Shown one piece after another: positions 1-11,715 of a DNA stretch of 35,864 nucleotides. The notes below the pieces were generated by a model. The model saw nothing but the letters and a program-made list of their open reading frames with translations, was not told the origin of the DNA and did not search any database. Source of the stretch: Dinochytrium kinnereticum (taxonomy: Eukaryota; Chytridiomycota; Chytridiomycetes; Chytridiales; Chytridiaceae). Position numbers and translations under genes: made by a program. How positions within the stretch are numbered: position 1 is the stretch's first letter; each line of letters begins with the position of its first letter. The DNA lies in assembly GCA_027604005.1 (NCBI GenBank), contig JADGJT010000242.1, forward strand, positions 1-35,864. Reading direction: 5' to 3'.

Positions 1-29
1 AGCGAGGACACCCGATGCCTTGACTCCAG

Positions 30-140
30 GATGATGTTCGATATGGTTTGAAACGAGTTCATAAGCGGCGGATGGAAAGGTTTCCCACCCGGCTGCCCCC
101 GAAGGCTTGGAATCCTCAGGGCCCCAGGACCGTGCTGTAG
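30..140 (+). CDS. Probable terminal exon of an upstream gene (partial)
   Basis: After a tgactccag branch/acceptor-like sequence at 21-29, one frame stays open from 30 to a TAG at 138-140. It would encode 36 residues, very basic and Arg/Pro-rich, including the stretch RYGLKRVHKRRMERFP. The upstream part lies outside the window, so neither family nor function can be assigned. The composition would suit a ribosomal or nucleic-acid-binding C-terminus, but that is only an impression. An AATAAA at 634-639 on the same strand could end this transcript, implying a long 3' untranslated region. It may also be chance. Confidence 0.3.
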   Translation, partial: DDVRYGLKRVHKRRMERFPTRLPPKAWNPQGPRTVL

Positions 141-1321
141 TTTCACGGTAGTATGTCAGTGTATATGGACATCCCCCCTGAGGATGCATTTGACATTGTT
201 CTGTGATGGTTCTTTTTTCATGCTTGTAGTTTTCTCTCTTTGTTTGATCCCGTTTGTTTTTATTTAGTTCAGTTGTTTTTTGCAAAGGGAGCGTTTGGGT
301 TGGTTATCTGAACGGATGACATCCCAGCGTGTGGGAAGTAACATTCCTGAGGGGGGGTCACACCTCCTTCCTTTAATCTACCGAAAGGTACTCCAAACCT
401 ACATGAGGTCGGGTAAGCTGCATGCTCTCGACTCAGCAATGCTGGGAGAGATGGGTCCGTTCAAGCCATCTCCTTACCACTATTCCTTCATCGATTGCCT
501 CTTCCACATCAAGTCTTGGTCAGCGCGTCCTTAAGTTGGTCGCAAGAAGAACGATGATGGAATGATAAGGAGTGGTTCTGGCATCACAAAGTGATCCGGG
601 AGTTGAAGGTTTTTGCATGGATACATGTAAGGCAATAAATATGAAGGAGAGAAGTGGTACTTTATGAAGGGTTGTGTTGCTACGGGCTCTGTGAGCATCA
701 CTGAGCAGTCAAGGGGTTGCTCTCACCAAAACCTCAACTTTCAAAGCATCATTATAGACCCAGAAAAAAATCCAACAACATCAGACGAACTGACCCAAAC
801 CGTCCCCTGCAACCGACAACAAAAAAAAAAAAGGAAAGAAAAGAGCACGCCACCGCACCAAACTGACAATGAGACCATTTTATGTTTAAACAAATCAAAA
901 AACAGAACAAGAGATATAACTTTTTTTTTGGTTTAAGGCAGAAAAAGAAAGCGGAGAAAGAAAAAGAAACCAACACACACTCCCTCCCATCATGACCACC
1001 CTAAAAAAATCTTCATCACAATCATCCATCATAGACCACCGTAAAGAAAATAACACCCCCAAACACATCCACACAAAAACCACGGGTCAAGAGAGGCCTG
1101 AGGTATAAAAAAGTTAAGGATGCGGAGGATATGAAAAAAAAGGGCTGAGGTCCGTCACGAACAAAGAAAAGCAAAGCAAAGCATAAGACAAGGAAAAAAA
1201 AAAGTATTTAAGAGTAAGTGAAAGAAGAAAAAAAACGGAAAATAAGAAACCCCACACCCCATCAAAACAACCCTCAGTCAAAGAGAAAAAAACCAACAAA
1301 AGAAAAACAACAAACAAACCG
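141..1321. other. Intergenic gap, A-rich on the plus strand
   Basis: No convincing gene is seen. An 84-codon frame at 280-534 shows no recognisable motif and no splice partner. A compact potential hairpin lies at 425-450 (CTCTC/GAGAG arms with an inner CAGC/GCTG pair). From about 760 to 1320 the plus strand is dominated by A and AC runs. That is what the transcribed 3' flank of the minus-strand protease ending at 1322 would look like. Confidence 0.5.
634..639 (+). terminator. AATAAA polyadenylation-type hexamer
   Basis: A canonical AATAAA lies on the plus strand about 500 bases after the stop of the possible left-edge exon. It is the only such hexamer I noticed in this gap on that strand. 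It could mark the 3' end of that transcript. Position and match alone are weak evidence. Confidence 0.25.
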
Positions 1322-4300
1322 CTAACACTTCTTGGGCAAATCAAACGCCTCCCTCCCTCCAGCCTTAGCACCAGCACCCAAACCCCTCCTCGCAAAAGCG
1401 CCCCAAATAATGCAAGCGTTCTCCCCCTTGGTCAAAGCCTCATCAGCCAGCAAGATCGCATCCCTCGCATCTACAAAGCTGGGATAACAAGGTTGAAGCT
1501 TCAATCCATCCACCACAAGCTGAAGGGCAAGAACGTTCCCCCCAGTCGTCCACTTTCCAGAGGCCATAGCAGACTTGGCCGAGAACGAGGTATCAGACAT
1601 AACCTTGCCAGTCTTGAAGTCACGGTAGGTGCCTGGCTTGGTGGTGAAGCGGTCGACCATAGCGTTCTTGGCGATCGGGGTGTCGTACCAGTTTGGGTTA
1701 TAGCCGTGGGCATCAACAAGATCCCAGTACATTTCGTAGAGGATCTCGGCCCAGACTTCTCCCTTTGCGTGGACACCCCAGTAGGCGGGTTTCGACACGT
1801 AAGAGTAGGTGGACGGGTTAATCGACTTCGAGGTCGAGTACTACAATAAGAGAAGCCAAAGAAAAAAAAGGAGGTAAGAAACCAATCTCTTTTGTCCAAG
1901 CAAACACAAGAGAAGACTGACCCTGTACTTGCGAATGCCACTACCGCCGTTGGAGTACTCGCCCATACCAAAGACAGCATCGCGGGTAGTGTTAGGGGTA
2001 GTCCTAAGAATGGTGGCAAAGAAGTCACCCCATCCCTCACCCATACCACCGGCCTCACCCCAGCCTAGACATCCAGAGTTCTTGGGACCGCCAGTCAATC
2101 GGATGGAGATACCCTATTGAAATCAGCGAGTTCAGTTAAAAGAACATCCCATTATAAATTGAAAAAACATCAGCAAGTATTTCAAAGTACTTACGTGGGC
2201 ATACTCATGCATAATGATACCACCCTCCATATCACCATCACGGTAAGGAGTGGTAACAGACCCTATGGAAGAAAAAATACGTTTAGTGTATGCAATGCAG
2301 AGATATAAATATGAACACTTAGAAGAAAACACTTACAAGCATACATCCTCATACGTCTAACATAACCAGAAAAGAGAGAAAAGAAATAAAAATTAGCAAC
2401 CAAACTCGGAAATTGCAAGAAAGGAAGAACGACAGGACAAAAATCTGGTAAAAAATTAAAAGCCAAAACCCACCCATGTCCACCATCAGGCGGTGTAGCA
2501 AAGTTAGCGTTATTGTACCCACTTCCATCCTGAGCATTAGCAATAACAGCATCTCCACCCTCCCCACCCCTGCCAAGGTTATCCTCCTGGAAGTTTCCAG
2601 CCTTCTCCGTGAACCCGTACAGGTAGAACAGGTCATGAATAGCATTGTTCCAGTAGAACAAGTTGGTAACGGCCGCGTCAATGTACTCTGAGGGTTCCTG
2701 GATGGTCAGGTTCAGGGGGAAATCAAAGATAAGGTCCTTCTTTCCATCGGGGCGGATCTTGTTCTTCCACTCATTCTTGCCATCTAAAAGGAGAGAGAGA
2801 GTATCAATTAGCAATTAATAACATGAAGAAAAGTGAGGGGGAAAATGTAATCGGGCCATACGGTGTTTTTTTTATGGGGAATAGAAAAAAGGGGAAAAAA
2901 CCACCCACCAAGATTCTCATGGGCGTAAACGTTGTTCCCAACAGTAACAGTAAAGTTCTTTGCCTTCTTGGAAGACTCCAAGCTCACCTGCATATGCCAC
3001 CCATGAGGCGACGAAACTGGGTGAGCAGGGTCAAGGACCATAACACGGTCCCCTGACTCGGGGTCATTAATCCCCAAAGGCAACACATTGTATGCGGCAT
3101 CCGAGACCCAATCAACAAGCTGCACAACCTTACGGTCAGTAGCGTGAACCTGGACATTGAACCAGTTATCCAAAAGGTCAACCTGCAGATCCCAAACAGG
3201 GACAAGGGTACCCTCCGAAGTCTGCATGTACTTAAACTTGGCCGGAACCGAATCGGGAAGGTGGCGAGGAGCCGAAGTAGTCGCAGCATTTGCAGAGAGG
3301 GTGGCTTCAAGGCGAATGTTGAAGTCAGGGTCAGTGCGGGAGGCAGGCTGCAGAGACGAGTCAAAAGGCTCGGTCTCGACAACATGGTGGGACCCAATGC
3401 CTAAACCGAGCTCCTTCGAAAAAGCGAGGAGAGCCTCCTCAGGGGAGATGATGTCGCCCTCGGGAGTCAACTTGGTTGAATGGGAAGACGAAGAAGAAGG
3501 AGCAGCCCCAAACTCTGCAAACTTCTTTGAGTCGTGCTTGCGGTGGTGGTGATCATCATCGGCATGCTTGTTGTGACGGTGACGGCTCTCCTCGTGCTCA
3601 ATATGATGAGCCTTGTGGTGCTCCTTGTGGTGGTGCTCCTTGTGGTGCACTTTGTGATGCTGGTTGCCACGGTGGCGCCTCTGGATACGGTGGCCCTGCT
3701 GCTGGTCACGGAACATTGGGACCTCGTCAGAAGGGGAGGCAACACCGGGGGCGCCAGAGCCATGGTAGAAGGATGAGGAGAATGAGAGGATCTGGCCATG
3801 CTTGTCAACGTTGACGTTAGCGACACCGTTAACAATCTCGATGCCGTCCACAGTCTGAACAAGGTAGACGTGGGTGATACCGGTGTGCTCAGACGTGTAA
3901 GAGTCAGTCACAACGACAGAGTGCTTGCCGTCGTCCATGACGTTGCCAGTCATCAAGCCTGTGAGCTGAGGTGATGGTTAGAGATGCCAGTGGGAACAAA
4001 ACAAAGTGCAAGCCAAAGAGAGGGCAAAAACAAGAAGTCGCCTCCCGCTCCTCGGATGGAGTCTCTGACCACGGTTGGGAAAGTTTGGAAAAGAGAAACA
4101 AACTGGGCGCGCAAAGGGAAGAGTTGGGAGACGCGGGATTCAATCGTTACCTTCTCTAAGGTATAGTCTTGAGCCACCTTTACAGCCTCCTTCGCAGAAA
4201 CAGGGGCCAGGCGATCCAGCTTGCCCACGGGTGCGAACCCAGCGGAGGCGACCCTGGGGAGGGTCATTGAGGCAGAGACGGACTGACCAATCTCGCGGAG

Positions 4301-4423
4301 ATGGACCTTGGACAGGTCAGGGCCAAAGGAGACGCCCGAGTGGGGACGGTCGGCGGAGGGGGCATGGGCCATAACGGCCGATGCGGCAGCGGCCAGAGCC
4401 AGCAGGGAGCGGAGGACGAGCAT
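1322..4423 (-). CDS. Fungalysin, secreted M36 metalloprotease
   Basis: Extracellular zinc endopeptidase of family M36, made as a preproprotein. Exons on the minus strand are 4423-4151, 3965-2909, 2783-2474, 2356-2337, 2262-2195, 2113-1922 and 1840-1322; phases agree throughout and give 812 residues. Residues 1-19 form a signal peptide (Leu/Ala-rich, ending AVMA). The propeptide has an FTP-type segment around 95-160 ([20 protein letters not shown]) and a PepSY-like part before about 380. The zinc site is HEYAH at 572-576, with Glu602 in [10 protein letters not shown] as third ligand; the 30-residue spacing from the first His matches the family. A very His-rich stretch at about 183-235 interrupts the propeptide. 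Exon 4 is only 20 nt. It is divergent from the phosphatase gene. Fungalysins digest structural proteins and are often expanded in chytrids. All catalytic residues are present, so it is probably active. Confidence 0.95.
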
Positions 4424-5491
4424 ATCTCTGCGTCAGCTGTGGCTTTAGGTGAGGTGGGAGGGGGAGGGTATTCAGTGGATGTGGGGGACGGGTGTTCTTT
4501 TCTGAGGAGGTCTGCTGGTTTGAAATTTCAAAAAGATGATTTCTGAAGAGGAATTTCACGGGCGGTGCTGATGCTAACGGTGAAGGACGGGGCGACAGCG
4601 ATGCCGAGGGAGGTGTGGATATGTATGTGCAAGGACGGCGTCGCTGGATGCGCGGGAGGGACGACGGGTGGAGGAAGACGGATGTGGAAGGGATACGATT
4701 ATCACAGGGTTATGTGTGGGTGTGTTTTAAAGGCCTGCCTGTGGCGAGCGAATTTGTGTTTGAAATGTTGCCATTGGCTGCAGGTGGAACCCAATCCGGA
4801 TGGCGCCCCCATCCATCCCCGCCCGCCCTTATCTGCTGCTTGTCCCAAATAGCGGAGGTTGAATGGCATCGCATCGCCTGCCGATCACTCCCTCTGCAGA
4901 GTGGCATCGATGGCATCTGGCTGACACCCCATGCAATCGCACCCCCCGCAGACGGTCTTTTCCATCAGTTGCAGGATGACTGCTGGGTGGGTGGGTGTAT
5001 TTTGGCCAGTGCAGTCCGACGACGGTGGTAGGAATCTCCCCCTCCACCTCGGCACACGCACACTTGCTGCCGTGCGTGTGTCTCCAGATGAACGAGCCCA
5101 TCATTGCCCATTCACTTCATCCGCACCAGCTGCGGGCAGCTGAACGGAGTGAGGAAGAAGGCTGCAGGGTCCATCTCCCCCTCATACTCCTATGCATCCT
5201 TATGTGCCTCTCCATGCTCAGTGTCCAAGTGTGTGGACATGCTGCTGCTGACAATCAGCACCCGCACCACTGCCAAAAACCACCGCAGAAAAAGACAAAA
5301 AAACACTTATTAAAATCAATCCGATCACCTTCAGCTTGACGCTTCTTCTTCCGCCCACCGCCCTCCTGCAACTTCACGCCCTCGCCTCCACCGATCCCTA
5401 ATCCCTCATCCCGGGCACCCTCGCCCTGACACACACCCCCCAACCTCCATTCAGCTCTCTCTACCTTGAAGGAAGGGCTGCAGCTGCCTCA
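4424..5491. other. Divergent intergenic region between protease and lipid phosphatase
   Basis: About 1.07 kb separates the two divergent start codons and should hold both promoters. A 138-codon open frame at 4615-5031 (plus) is rich in Trp, Arg and Cys, has no splice partner and matches no family I know; I treat it as chance. The last 150 bases before the phosphatase start are strongly pyrimidine-rich, as in many fungal promoter/leader regions. No clear TATA box is seen. Confidence 0.5.
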
Positions 5492-7358
5492 ATGGTCATC
5501 TCCACAATGGACACCGCTGCCGCCGCTCCGGCCTCATCGTCATCCGACCCCTCGTTCTCCCCATCAGCATCGCTCAAGAGAAGAGGCAACTATCCGGCCA
5601 ACACCATGGCATCCTCTCCGCAGAGAAGGGTCACCTCCAATTCATCCACCGCATCTCCCCGACACATCCCCTTCTCCTACGACCGGTACCAGCAGCTGCA
5701 GGAAAAGAAGAAGGACCTGACTGCTAAATCCATCCTCCGCACGCTCTTTCTCCCCCGGATCCACCATGAATCACACGCCATAGCATCCATTCAGTCTAGA
5801 TGCTCTCAGAGCTTGTTGGCTTTCATGACGTCTTTGGGAGCTCTCGGGACGCATGCCGCGTTCATGCTTATGCTGCCCCCCATGTTTTGGTTTGATGTTG
5901 GTGAGGACGGTGGGGCTGGGCTGAGGGAGTTTGGACGGGGCTTTGTGATTTGTCTGCTGTTTGGGGTTTACTTTAGCGCGGCCGTCAAGGTCAGTTTGTT
6001 TTTCCTTCTCTTCACATTTGCATCTCTGTCACCTTTGACGACGTGCGCTGGCCCATTCTCTTTGTTGTCCGTCTCCCTTGCCGCCGTCATGTCCGTCTCC
6101 CTGTCCACAACATGGCTGATTGCCCCAATAATGACACAGGGCATAAATTTGACAATCTGTTTGGCGAATTTTACCTCCACGCCCTTTTCGACGCGTCACT
6201 GCACGCCCTGAATGCCCCGACGCGCTTTACTCTTTCCTCCTCTCTGTTGTCTGAATCATATGCGCTATCAGACCCTCTCATACATCTTATCTGCTTTAAA
6301 TAGGACTTTCTCTGCCTCCCTCGCCCGCTCAGCCCTCCTGTTCGACGCATGACAACCAAAGCAAGCATCGCCTTCGAATACGGTTTCCCCTCCACTCATA
6401 CAATGAACGCAACCTCCATCGCCCTCCACACGATTCTTCAGATTATCTTTGGCTCTATCACACTGGCTTCTGCAGCCCGACCCTCGGCTGACATGTTGTT
6501 GGGAAACACATTCCAATTCGCTTGTTTGGCGTTGCTAGCGTTTTATCCAGTTTTGATGGGGTTGAGTAGGATTGTGACTGGGATGCACTCTTTTGTGGAT
6601 GTTGTTGGAGGGTGGTGGTTGGGTGCTGGGGTTGTTGGCATTTGGTGGGGTGGAGTTGGGGCTTGGGTTGAGGATTGGGTTGCGAGGGGATCGAATGGTG
6701 AGTTTCTATTGCTGCTAAGAATTTTTTTTTTGTACATGTTTTCGCGCTGGCTTTCTTCTTACTCGAACAATACTGTTTTATAGTTCCCGTCATTACCATC
6801 ACTCTCCTGATCCTTTCCATCTACGCGCATCCCAACCCTGATGGTCCTTGCCCCTGTTTTGAGGACTCGGTGGCAGCTATCTCTGTCGTAGCAGGAGTCA
6901 TTATCGGTACCTGGCGACACGGTCCTTACGGTGACGGTACTTCCAAGAACAATACGACCATTATCAGCGGCGCGTTGAGGCTTGTGCTTGGTAAGGTTTT
7001 GCAGTCATCCTTAGAGAGGTGAAAGCAACAGCATGATCAAATTCCTAACGGTTTTTTATTACCTTTTTGTTTAACCAAATCAGGTGTTATTGTTATGTAC
7101 ACGTTCCGTAAACTTGCAAAGCTTGCATGCAAACGCGTCTTTTCGCAACTTCTTGGAACGCCCGCATCTCAAACCCCGCCAGCGCCGCGCGGCGTCACTC
7201 CGGAGGCTCATTCTCACGAAGGGGATTGTGGCGAGGAGAAGGTTTATGTGATTTCTAGGGTGACGGTTGGGACTTTGACGGATGGGATTGTGTATGGCGG
7301 AATTGGATTTTTGGCGGTGGATATTTTGCCGGTGGTGTTTGGGGTTATTGGGATTTAA
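5492..7358 (+). CDS. LCB3: Sphingoid-base-1-phosphate phosphatase (PAP2 superfamily)
   Basis: Integral membrane lipid phosphatase, expected in the ER, that dephosphorylates long-chain-base (sphingosine-type) 1-phosphates. Exons are 5492-5989, 6304-6697, 6784-6990 and 7084-7358, giving 457 residues. The three PAP2 motifs are complete: K166 DFLCLP R173 P174; the PSTH form of motif 2 at 195-198 after EYGF; and SR(254-255)...H261...D265 in SRIVTGMHSFVDV. The KDFLCLPRP...EYG-PS-H pattern is characteristic of the SGPP/Lcb3 branch rather than of general PAP2 enzymes. Several hydrophobic segments follow. The first 75 residues are Ser/Pro-rich and probably cytosolic. Intron 1 is long (314 bp). An alternative start is the in-frame ATG at 5507. 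The assignment to Lcb3/SGPP is by motif only; substrate preference cannot be read from sequence. Confidence 0.9.
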
Positions 7359-7997
7359 AAATTGAGAATCGTTTATTTGCGATGGAACTTTATGTTATGT
7401 TGTTGGTTGTTATTGTTTGTTTATGTTTTTCATCCCCATTTTGGGTTTAATTGTTAGGCTTTGTTTTTTGCGGTTCATTGGATCGTTCTTTGTCTTTCAC
7501 GTATTGTACGGAGCTGGTCGGCATTTTTGGGGGGGGTGTTTCTTGTTTATTCTTTACGTATCCACTGTCTTTGGTTTTGTTTTAGTTCCTTGTTTTTTCT
7601 TAATTGTTATGCTTATGTATGTTCAACAGGTATTCTGTTTGTTAAGTGGGTTTTTGAGTTGTGGCTTATAATATATAAGTGCCAATGTGTCGATTTTTGT
7701 GCCCGTTCTTTTTCTCAGGGTGAGCTCTTTCACGTTTTTCTTCAGTATGCTTGTAGTGTGTACTTATGTCTGAGCGCCGATAGAGCTGTCCAACAAGTCG
7801 TGATTGGGCCGCCTGGACTTATAAATGAAGTAACAATCACATACCAATCACCCATTACACCTCATCCCTTTGCCCTTCTTTCACGTCCACTCACCATCGC
7901 ATGCGAAAGAGAGCAAGCGGTTATGCAGCTTCAGACACGTCCACACCAACACCGACACCAGCCCACCCTTGCCCACACGTACCAACACTTTTCAATT
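7359..7997. other. Intergenic region upstream of the RhoGEF gene
   Basis: This gap holds the 3' flank of the phosphatase gene (T-rich) and the presumed promoter of the RhoGEF gene. The reading frame of the RhoGEF first exon stays open upstream to 7461, but the added sequence is Cys/Phe-rich low-complexity translation of T-rich DNA, so I do not include it. CCAAT-type sequences occur at 7803-7807 (inverted) and 7844-7848, near a TATAAAT at 7820-7826. An in-frame upstream ATG at 7923 is an alternative start. Confidence 0.45.
7820..7826 (+). promoter_or_regulatory. TATA-like element upstream of the RhoGEF gene
   Basis: The sequence TATAAAT lies 172 bases before the chosen ATG at 7998, flanked by CCAAT-type pentamers at 7803-7807 (as ATTGG) and 7844-7848. 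The spacing is reasonable for a fungal core promoter. This is a motif match only. Confidence 0.3.
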
Positions 7998-10900
7998 ATG
8001 GATTCTTCCCAAGCGGCACCAGGAAGCACGTCGCAATCCAACATAGCCAAACCCTCCCAACTTCAAGTAACATCCAGCATCGCCTCGATCACAACCACCG
8101 GAACAGGAAAGCCCACAACCGCGACACCCATGCACTACGTGAAAGCGCTCTACGATTTCGCCGCAAAAGAGCAGGAAGAGCTTCCAATGGAGGAGGAGGA
8201 CATCATCGCTGTTCCATCCATGGTGTCAAAGAGTGGATGGTTGTTTGGAGAGAATAATGGCGCTTGGGGGTGGTTTCCGGAGAGCTATGTGAGGGGATTG
8301 ACGGAGGAGGAGGCCGGGGTTGAGGGGTTTATGGTTGTTCAGGGGTTGGCACCTGCAGTTGTTCAAGAGAACACGCATGAGAGCGCAACGAATGGATTGA
8401 TTTCGCCGCCCCCGGAACCGTCGATGGAGTCATCGTCACCGACACGACAGCAACCTCTCTCAACGGCCGCGTCAACAGGATGGTTCACGAAATACAAACC
8501 TCGTTCAAAAAAACCGACACCCGACCACGAATCAACAGAAGACGCGTCACCCGATCTCCCGACCGATTCGAGGTCCCGATCAAACAGTGAGAAGCCCGTC
8601 CATCGGGTCATTATCAAACCGAAAGCAAAGTTCTCGGCGGATAGTATACGATCTGGGAAAGGCGTTTCGATTGTTGGAACGCCTGCTGAGGTTAAGAAGA
8701 CTTGGACGGAGGTTATGGGGGGGTTTGAAGCCGTTGAGAGGCTTGATATATCGAAAGGAGAGAGGAAGAGGCAGGAGGTTATTTTTGAGATGGTATCGAC
8801 TGAGAGGGACTTTGTGGATGATTTAAATGTTATAATCGAGGTGGGTTGTGTTTTTGTTTGTTTTTTTGTCTTATTCGTATGTGGATATCAATTTTCTTAT
8901 CCAATTTTCTAAATTTTCCTCCTTCTTACACGTTGTTTCATATTGCTTCTGATCAAATATTTCCTCCTTCCTTTATTTTTTTTTAACGTGAATCTATTTC
9001 GCGCGCTACAGGTTTACATCAAACAGCTTAAAAGAACAAAACTAGTTAGGCCCAAAGACATGTCCGTAGTCTTCTCAAACATCGAAGCCATCACTCCTGT
9101 CAACAGAGTACGTCCCCCCCCACCAAGCCAATTTCTATACCCTAATATACTACAAAACATCAGGAGCTTCTAAAGAGTCTTGAAGCAAGGCAGTCCCAAA
9201 GTCCAAACGGCGTCGTTGAGCAAGTCGGTGATATTCTAATTGGAGTGGTAGGTTTCCTAACTGCTTCCCCTTTCCCCCGATTTCTAACCAATTGGTTTCG
9301 TAGAGTGATTACCTAAAAATGTACACCATGTATTGCAGCAACCACCCATACGCCTTGATGAAGCTCCAAGCCCTCCGAAACTCCAAAGCTGTCGCAAAGT
9401 TTCTGGATCAGTGCGCCGCCAGTCCCGATTGCAAGAACCTAGCTCTCTCCCACTTTCTGTAAGCAATCCCCTTTTGATACGCCCCATAATTCTAAGTTTC
9501 AAAAAGTTTGAAACCGGTTCAACGAATCTGCAAGTACCCTCTCCTTTTGAGAGAGATTATACGAAACACGGATGTGGATCATCCGGACTCAGCGAATCTC
9601 CAGAAAGCGCTTATGAAGATTGAGACGGTTGTAACCATCGTGAATGAAGGGGCGCGACAGGCTGAGGTTGTTCATAAGATGATTGAGCTGCAGAATAGGT
9701 TTACTCAGGTAAGAAAAAAACTAAACCTATCAAAGCGTCAATATATGACTAAAATACTGCTCTAACACACCAAAAACCAGCGCGTCAACATTGTTGCCCC
9801 CTCCCGAACCCTAAAAAAGTCAGGCACCCTCAACACCATCACCCCCCAAAACGACTCCAAACCCCGAGAAATCTTCCTTTTCAACGACATGCTCATCATG
9901 GCAAAACCATTCGGAAGCGACCACGAAAAACTCAAACTCGTAGCCATGGTTCCCTTCGACATGATCCTCATCAACTCACTTCCAGAAGACCGAGGAAACC
10001 TCATAGAGATTGTTCACATCAATGCGGCGAAATTCACGCTGGAGGCTGAGTCTAATGAGGTTAAGGAGGCTTGGGTGAATGCGTTTCAGGACGCCACGGA
10101 TTCTTGGATGGCGCTGAAGAAGAGGGGGGCAGGGATTGAAGTTCAGGAACGGGTTTTGAGGACTTTGGCCATGTCTGATATTTCTGATAAGCCGGTTCTC
10201 AAGTCTGCTCCACCTTTACCAAAGAACCCATCGGAGGCTATAGGAGATAATGCGGCTGAAGGTCATGAGGAGCAAGAAAACGTTGCGCCTTGTTCGGTAG
10301 AAGAATCATTGCATCAGAAAGCACTCTCAATCGATATTCAACCAAATCAAGCCACGACGAAACTCACTCCAAATGAGTTTTCTTTGGCTGTAAAGCCACA
10401 GATAGAAGTTCCAACCCAAACCAAAAGTCTTTCATCTTCCACCAACTCCATGGCAACCGACGATGTGGTAGACTCTGCCGTTCACCTCAGCCCACCAAAG
10501 TCAATAAACTCCATCGCCGACCAATCAACCGAGCCGAGCAAAGCGGACACTGTCTCCTCTCAGTCAAGATTGGACTCTTCCCCAATACGTCTCAGCTCCA
10601 GACTCGCCACAAACTACTTTATCGTCCAAGACCTCAATTCAAGCCGTCTCCACCCTACCGCTACCCACGCTCGATCGATAACCGTCGAAGCCCCAGCTGT
10701 GATTTGCTCATCTGCCTCATCTATATCACCCTCCTCATCCTTCTCAAATCGTGTTAACGCTCAAATCACGTTATCCCCTTCGAATGGCGCAAGCACTCCT
10801 TCTATCTCTCCCTCATCGTCATTCCAAAGGCCATTAGCGACAGCGTCTCGCCCTGTAAAAGCGGGTCCGATGGACTTGAACCGTAAACCCAACGTTCCAT

Positions 10901-11715
10901 CATTTATTTCAGACAAACCGGGGGTGACGAGGAATCTGACTGCTTCAAGACCGAGGACAAAGTCTATATCAGAAAAGCCGGACGAGGCTAAACTTGCTTT
11001 GGTTGCTCCGAGGAATGGTTTGAGGAACTCTGCTTCTTCTATGGAGTCTGCGAAGGCTGATGGTGGACAGAAGGCGGCTCAGTAAGATTTCTTTGCTTAT
11101 CAAAAATGGTCTCATGCATTAAACTGGTTATGTATTGCAGGCTGTCCACCAAAAAGCCGAACATAAATCGGCCAGTGAAATTCGCGGCCATCGCAGACGT
11201 CACAAGAAAAAATAGCAAAGACTTCGTAAGGACGCCTTATACCAATGAGTCCTAACTTGTTCATCAAAGGTTTACACACTTCACGTCCAATACACCGGTC
11301 AAGCTGAGCCTAACATCCTATACATTATCCAACACACGTACGAAGACTTCTTCGACTTTCACCTTCAACTCATAGGCCACTTCCCCGAAGAAGCAGGTGT
11401 TTCATCGGGGAAAAAAGATGTTGCTTTTAAATCGTTGCCGGATAATGAAGCTGGATCGAAAAGGATCATTCCTGAACTTCCAGGACAGATGATGGTGGTT
11501 AGTGAGGCAGTTGCGAAGACAAGGATAGACATGTTGCAAAGCTACATTCAGGTGAGACCATACAATAATCTGTTGACTTAATATTTACATCTGTAATCGA
11601 CTTTTTTTTTTTCTGGCAGGCTATTATTTCATTACCTCCAAAGATTTCTCGATCGCCTTTGACGATGCAGTTTTTCAGGACTGACGGCAGGCATGCTCAA
11701 GCCTTACCACTTTAA
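7998..11715 (+). CDS. Rho-family GEF with SH3, DH, PH and Bem1-like PX domains
   Basis: Likely activates a Cdc42/Rho GTPase at membranes. Exons are 7998-8840, 9012-9107, 9164-9247, 9304-9458, 9507-9708, 9781-11081, 11141-11225, 11270-11551 and 11620-11715, giving 1047 residues. An SH3 domain spans about 45-100 (KALYDFAAKEQEELPMEEED...GWFPESYV). The DH domain, about 262-460, carries the hallmark LLKPVQRICKYPLLL. The PH domain is about 461-585 (REIFLFNDMLIM...EAWVNAF). A Ser/Pro-rich disordered region fills about 590-890. The C-terminal PX domain, about 903-1035, has YEDFFDFHLQLIGHFPEEAG and LPPKISRSPL, closest to the Bem1/p40phox type. The usual basic RRY of PX appears as HTY. The 44-bp intron 7 has a CTAAC branch site. 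The start could instead be 7923. Domain identities are secure; the cellular role is inferred. Confidence 0.9.

Noticed and set aside
280..534. 84-codon plus frame beginning near TTGCAAAGG
   Set aside because: No family motif, no splice partner and unremarkable composition; length is within chance for this region.
4615..5031. 138-codon plus frame between the protease and the phosphatase
   Set aside because: Lies in a divergent promoter region, rich in Trp/Cys/Arg, with an overlapping minus frame and no recognisable domain.
7461..7997. Open N-terminal extension of the RhoGEF frame
   Set aside because: It translates T-rich 3' flank and promoter DNA into Phe/Cys/Leu low complexity; the SH3 protein has a good ATG at 7998 after a TATA-like element.
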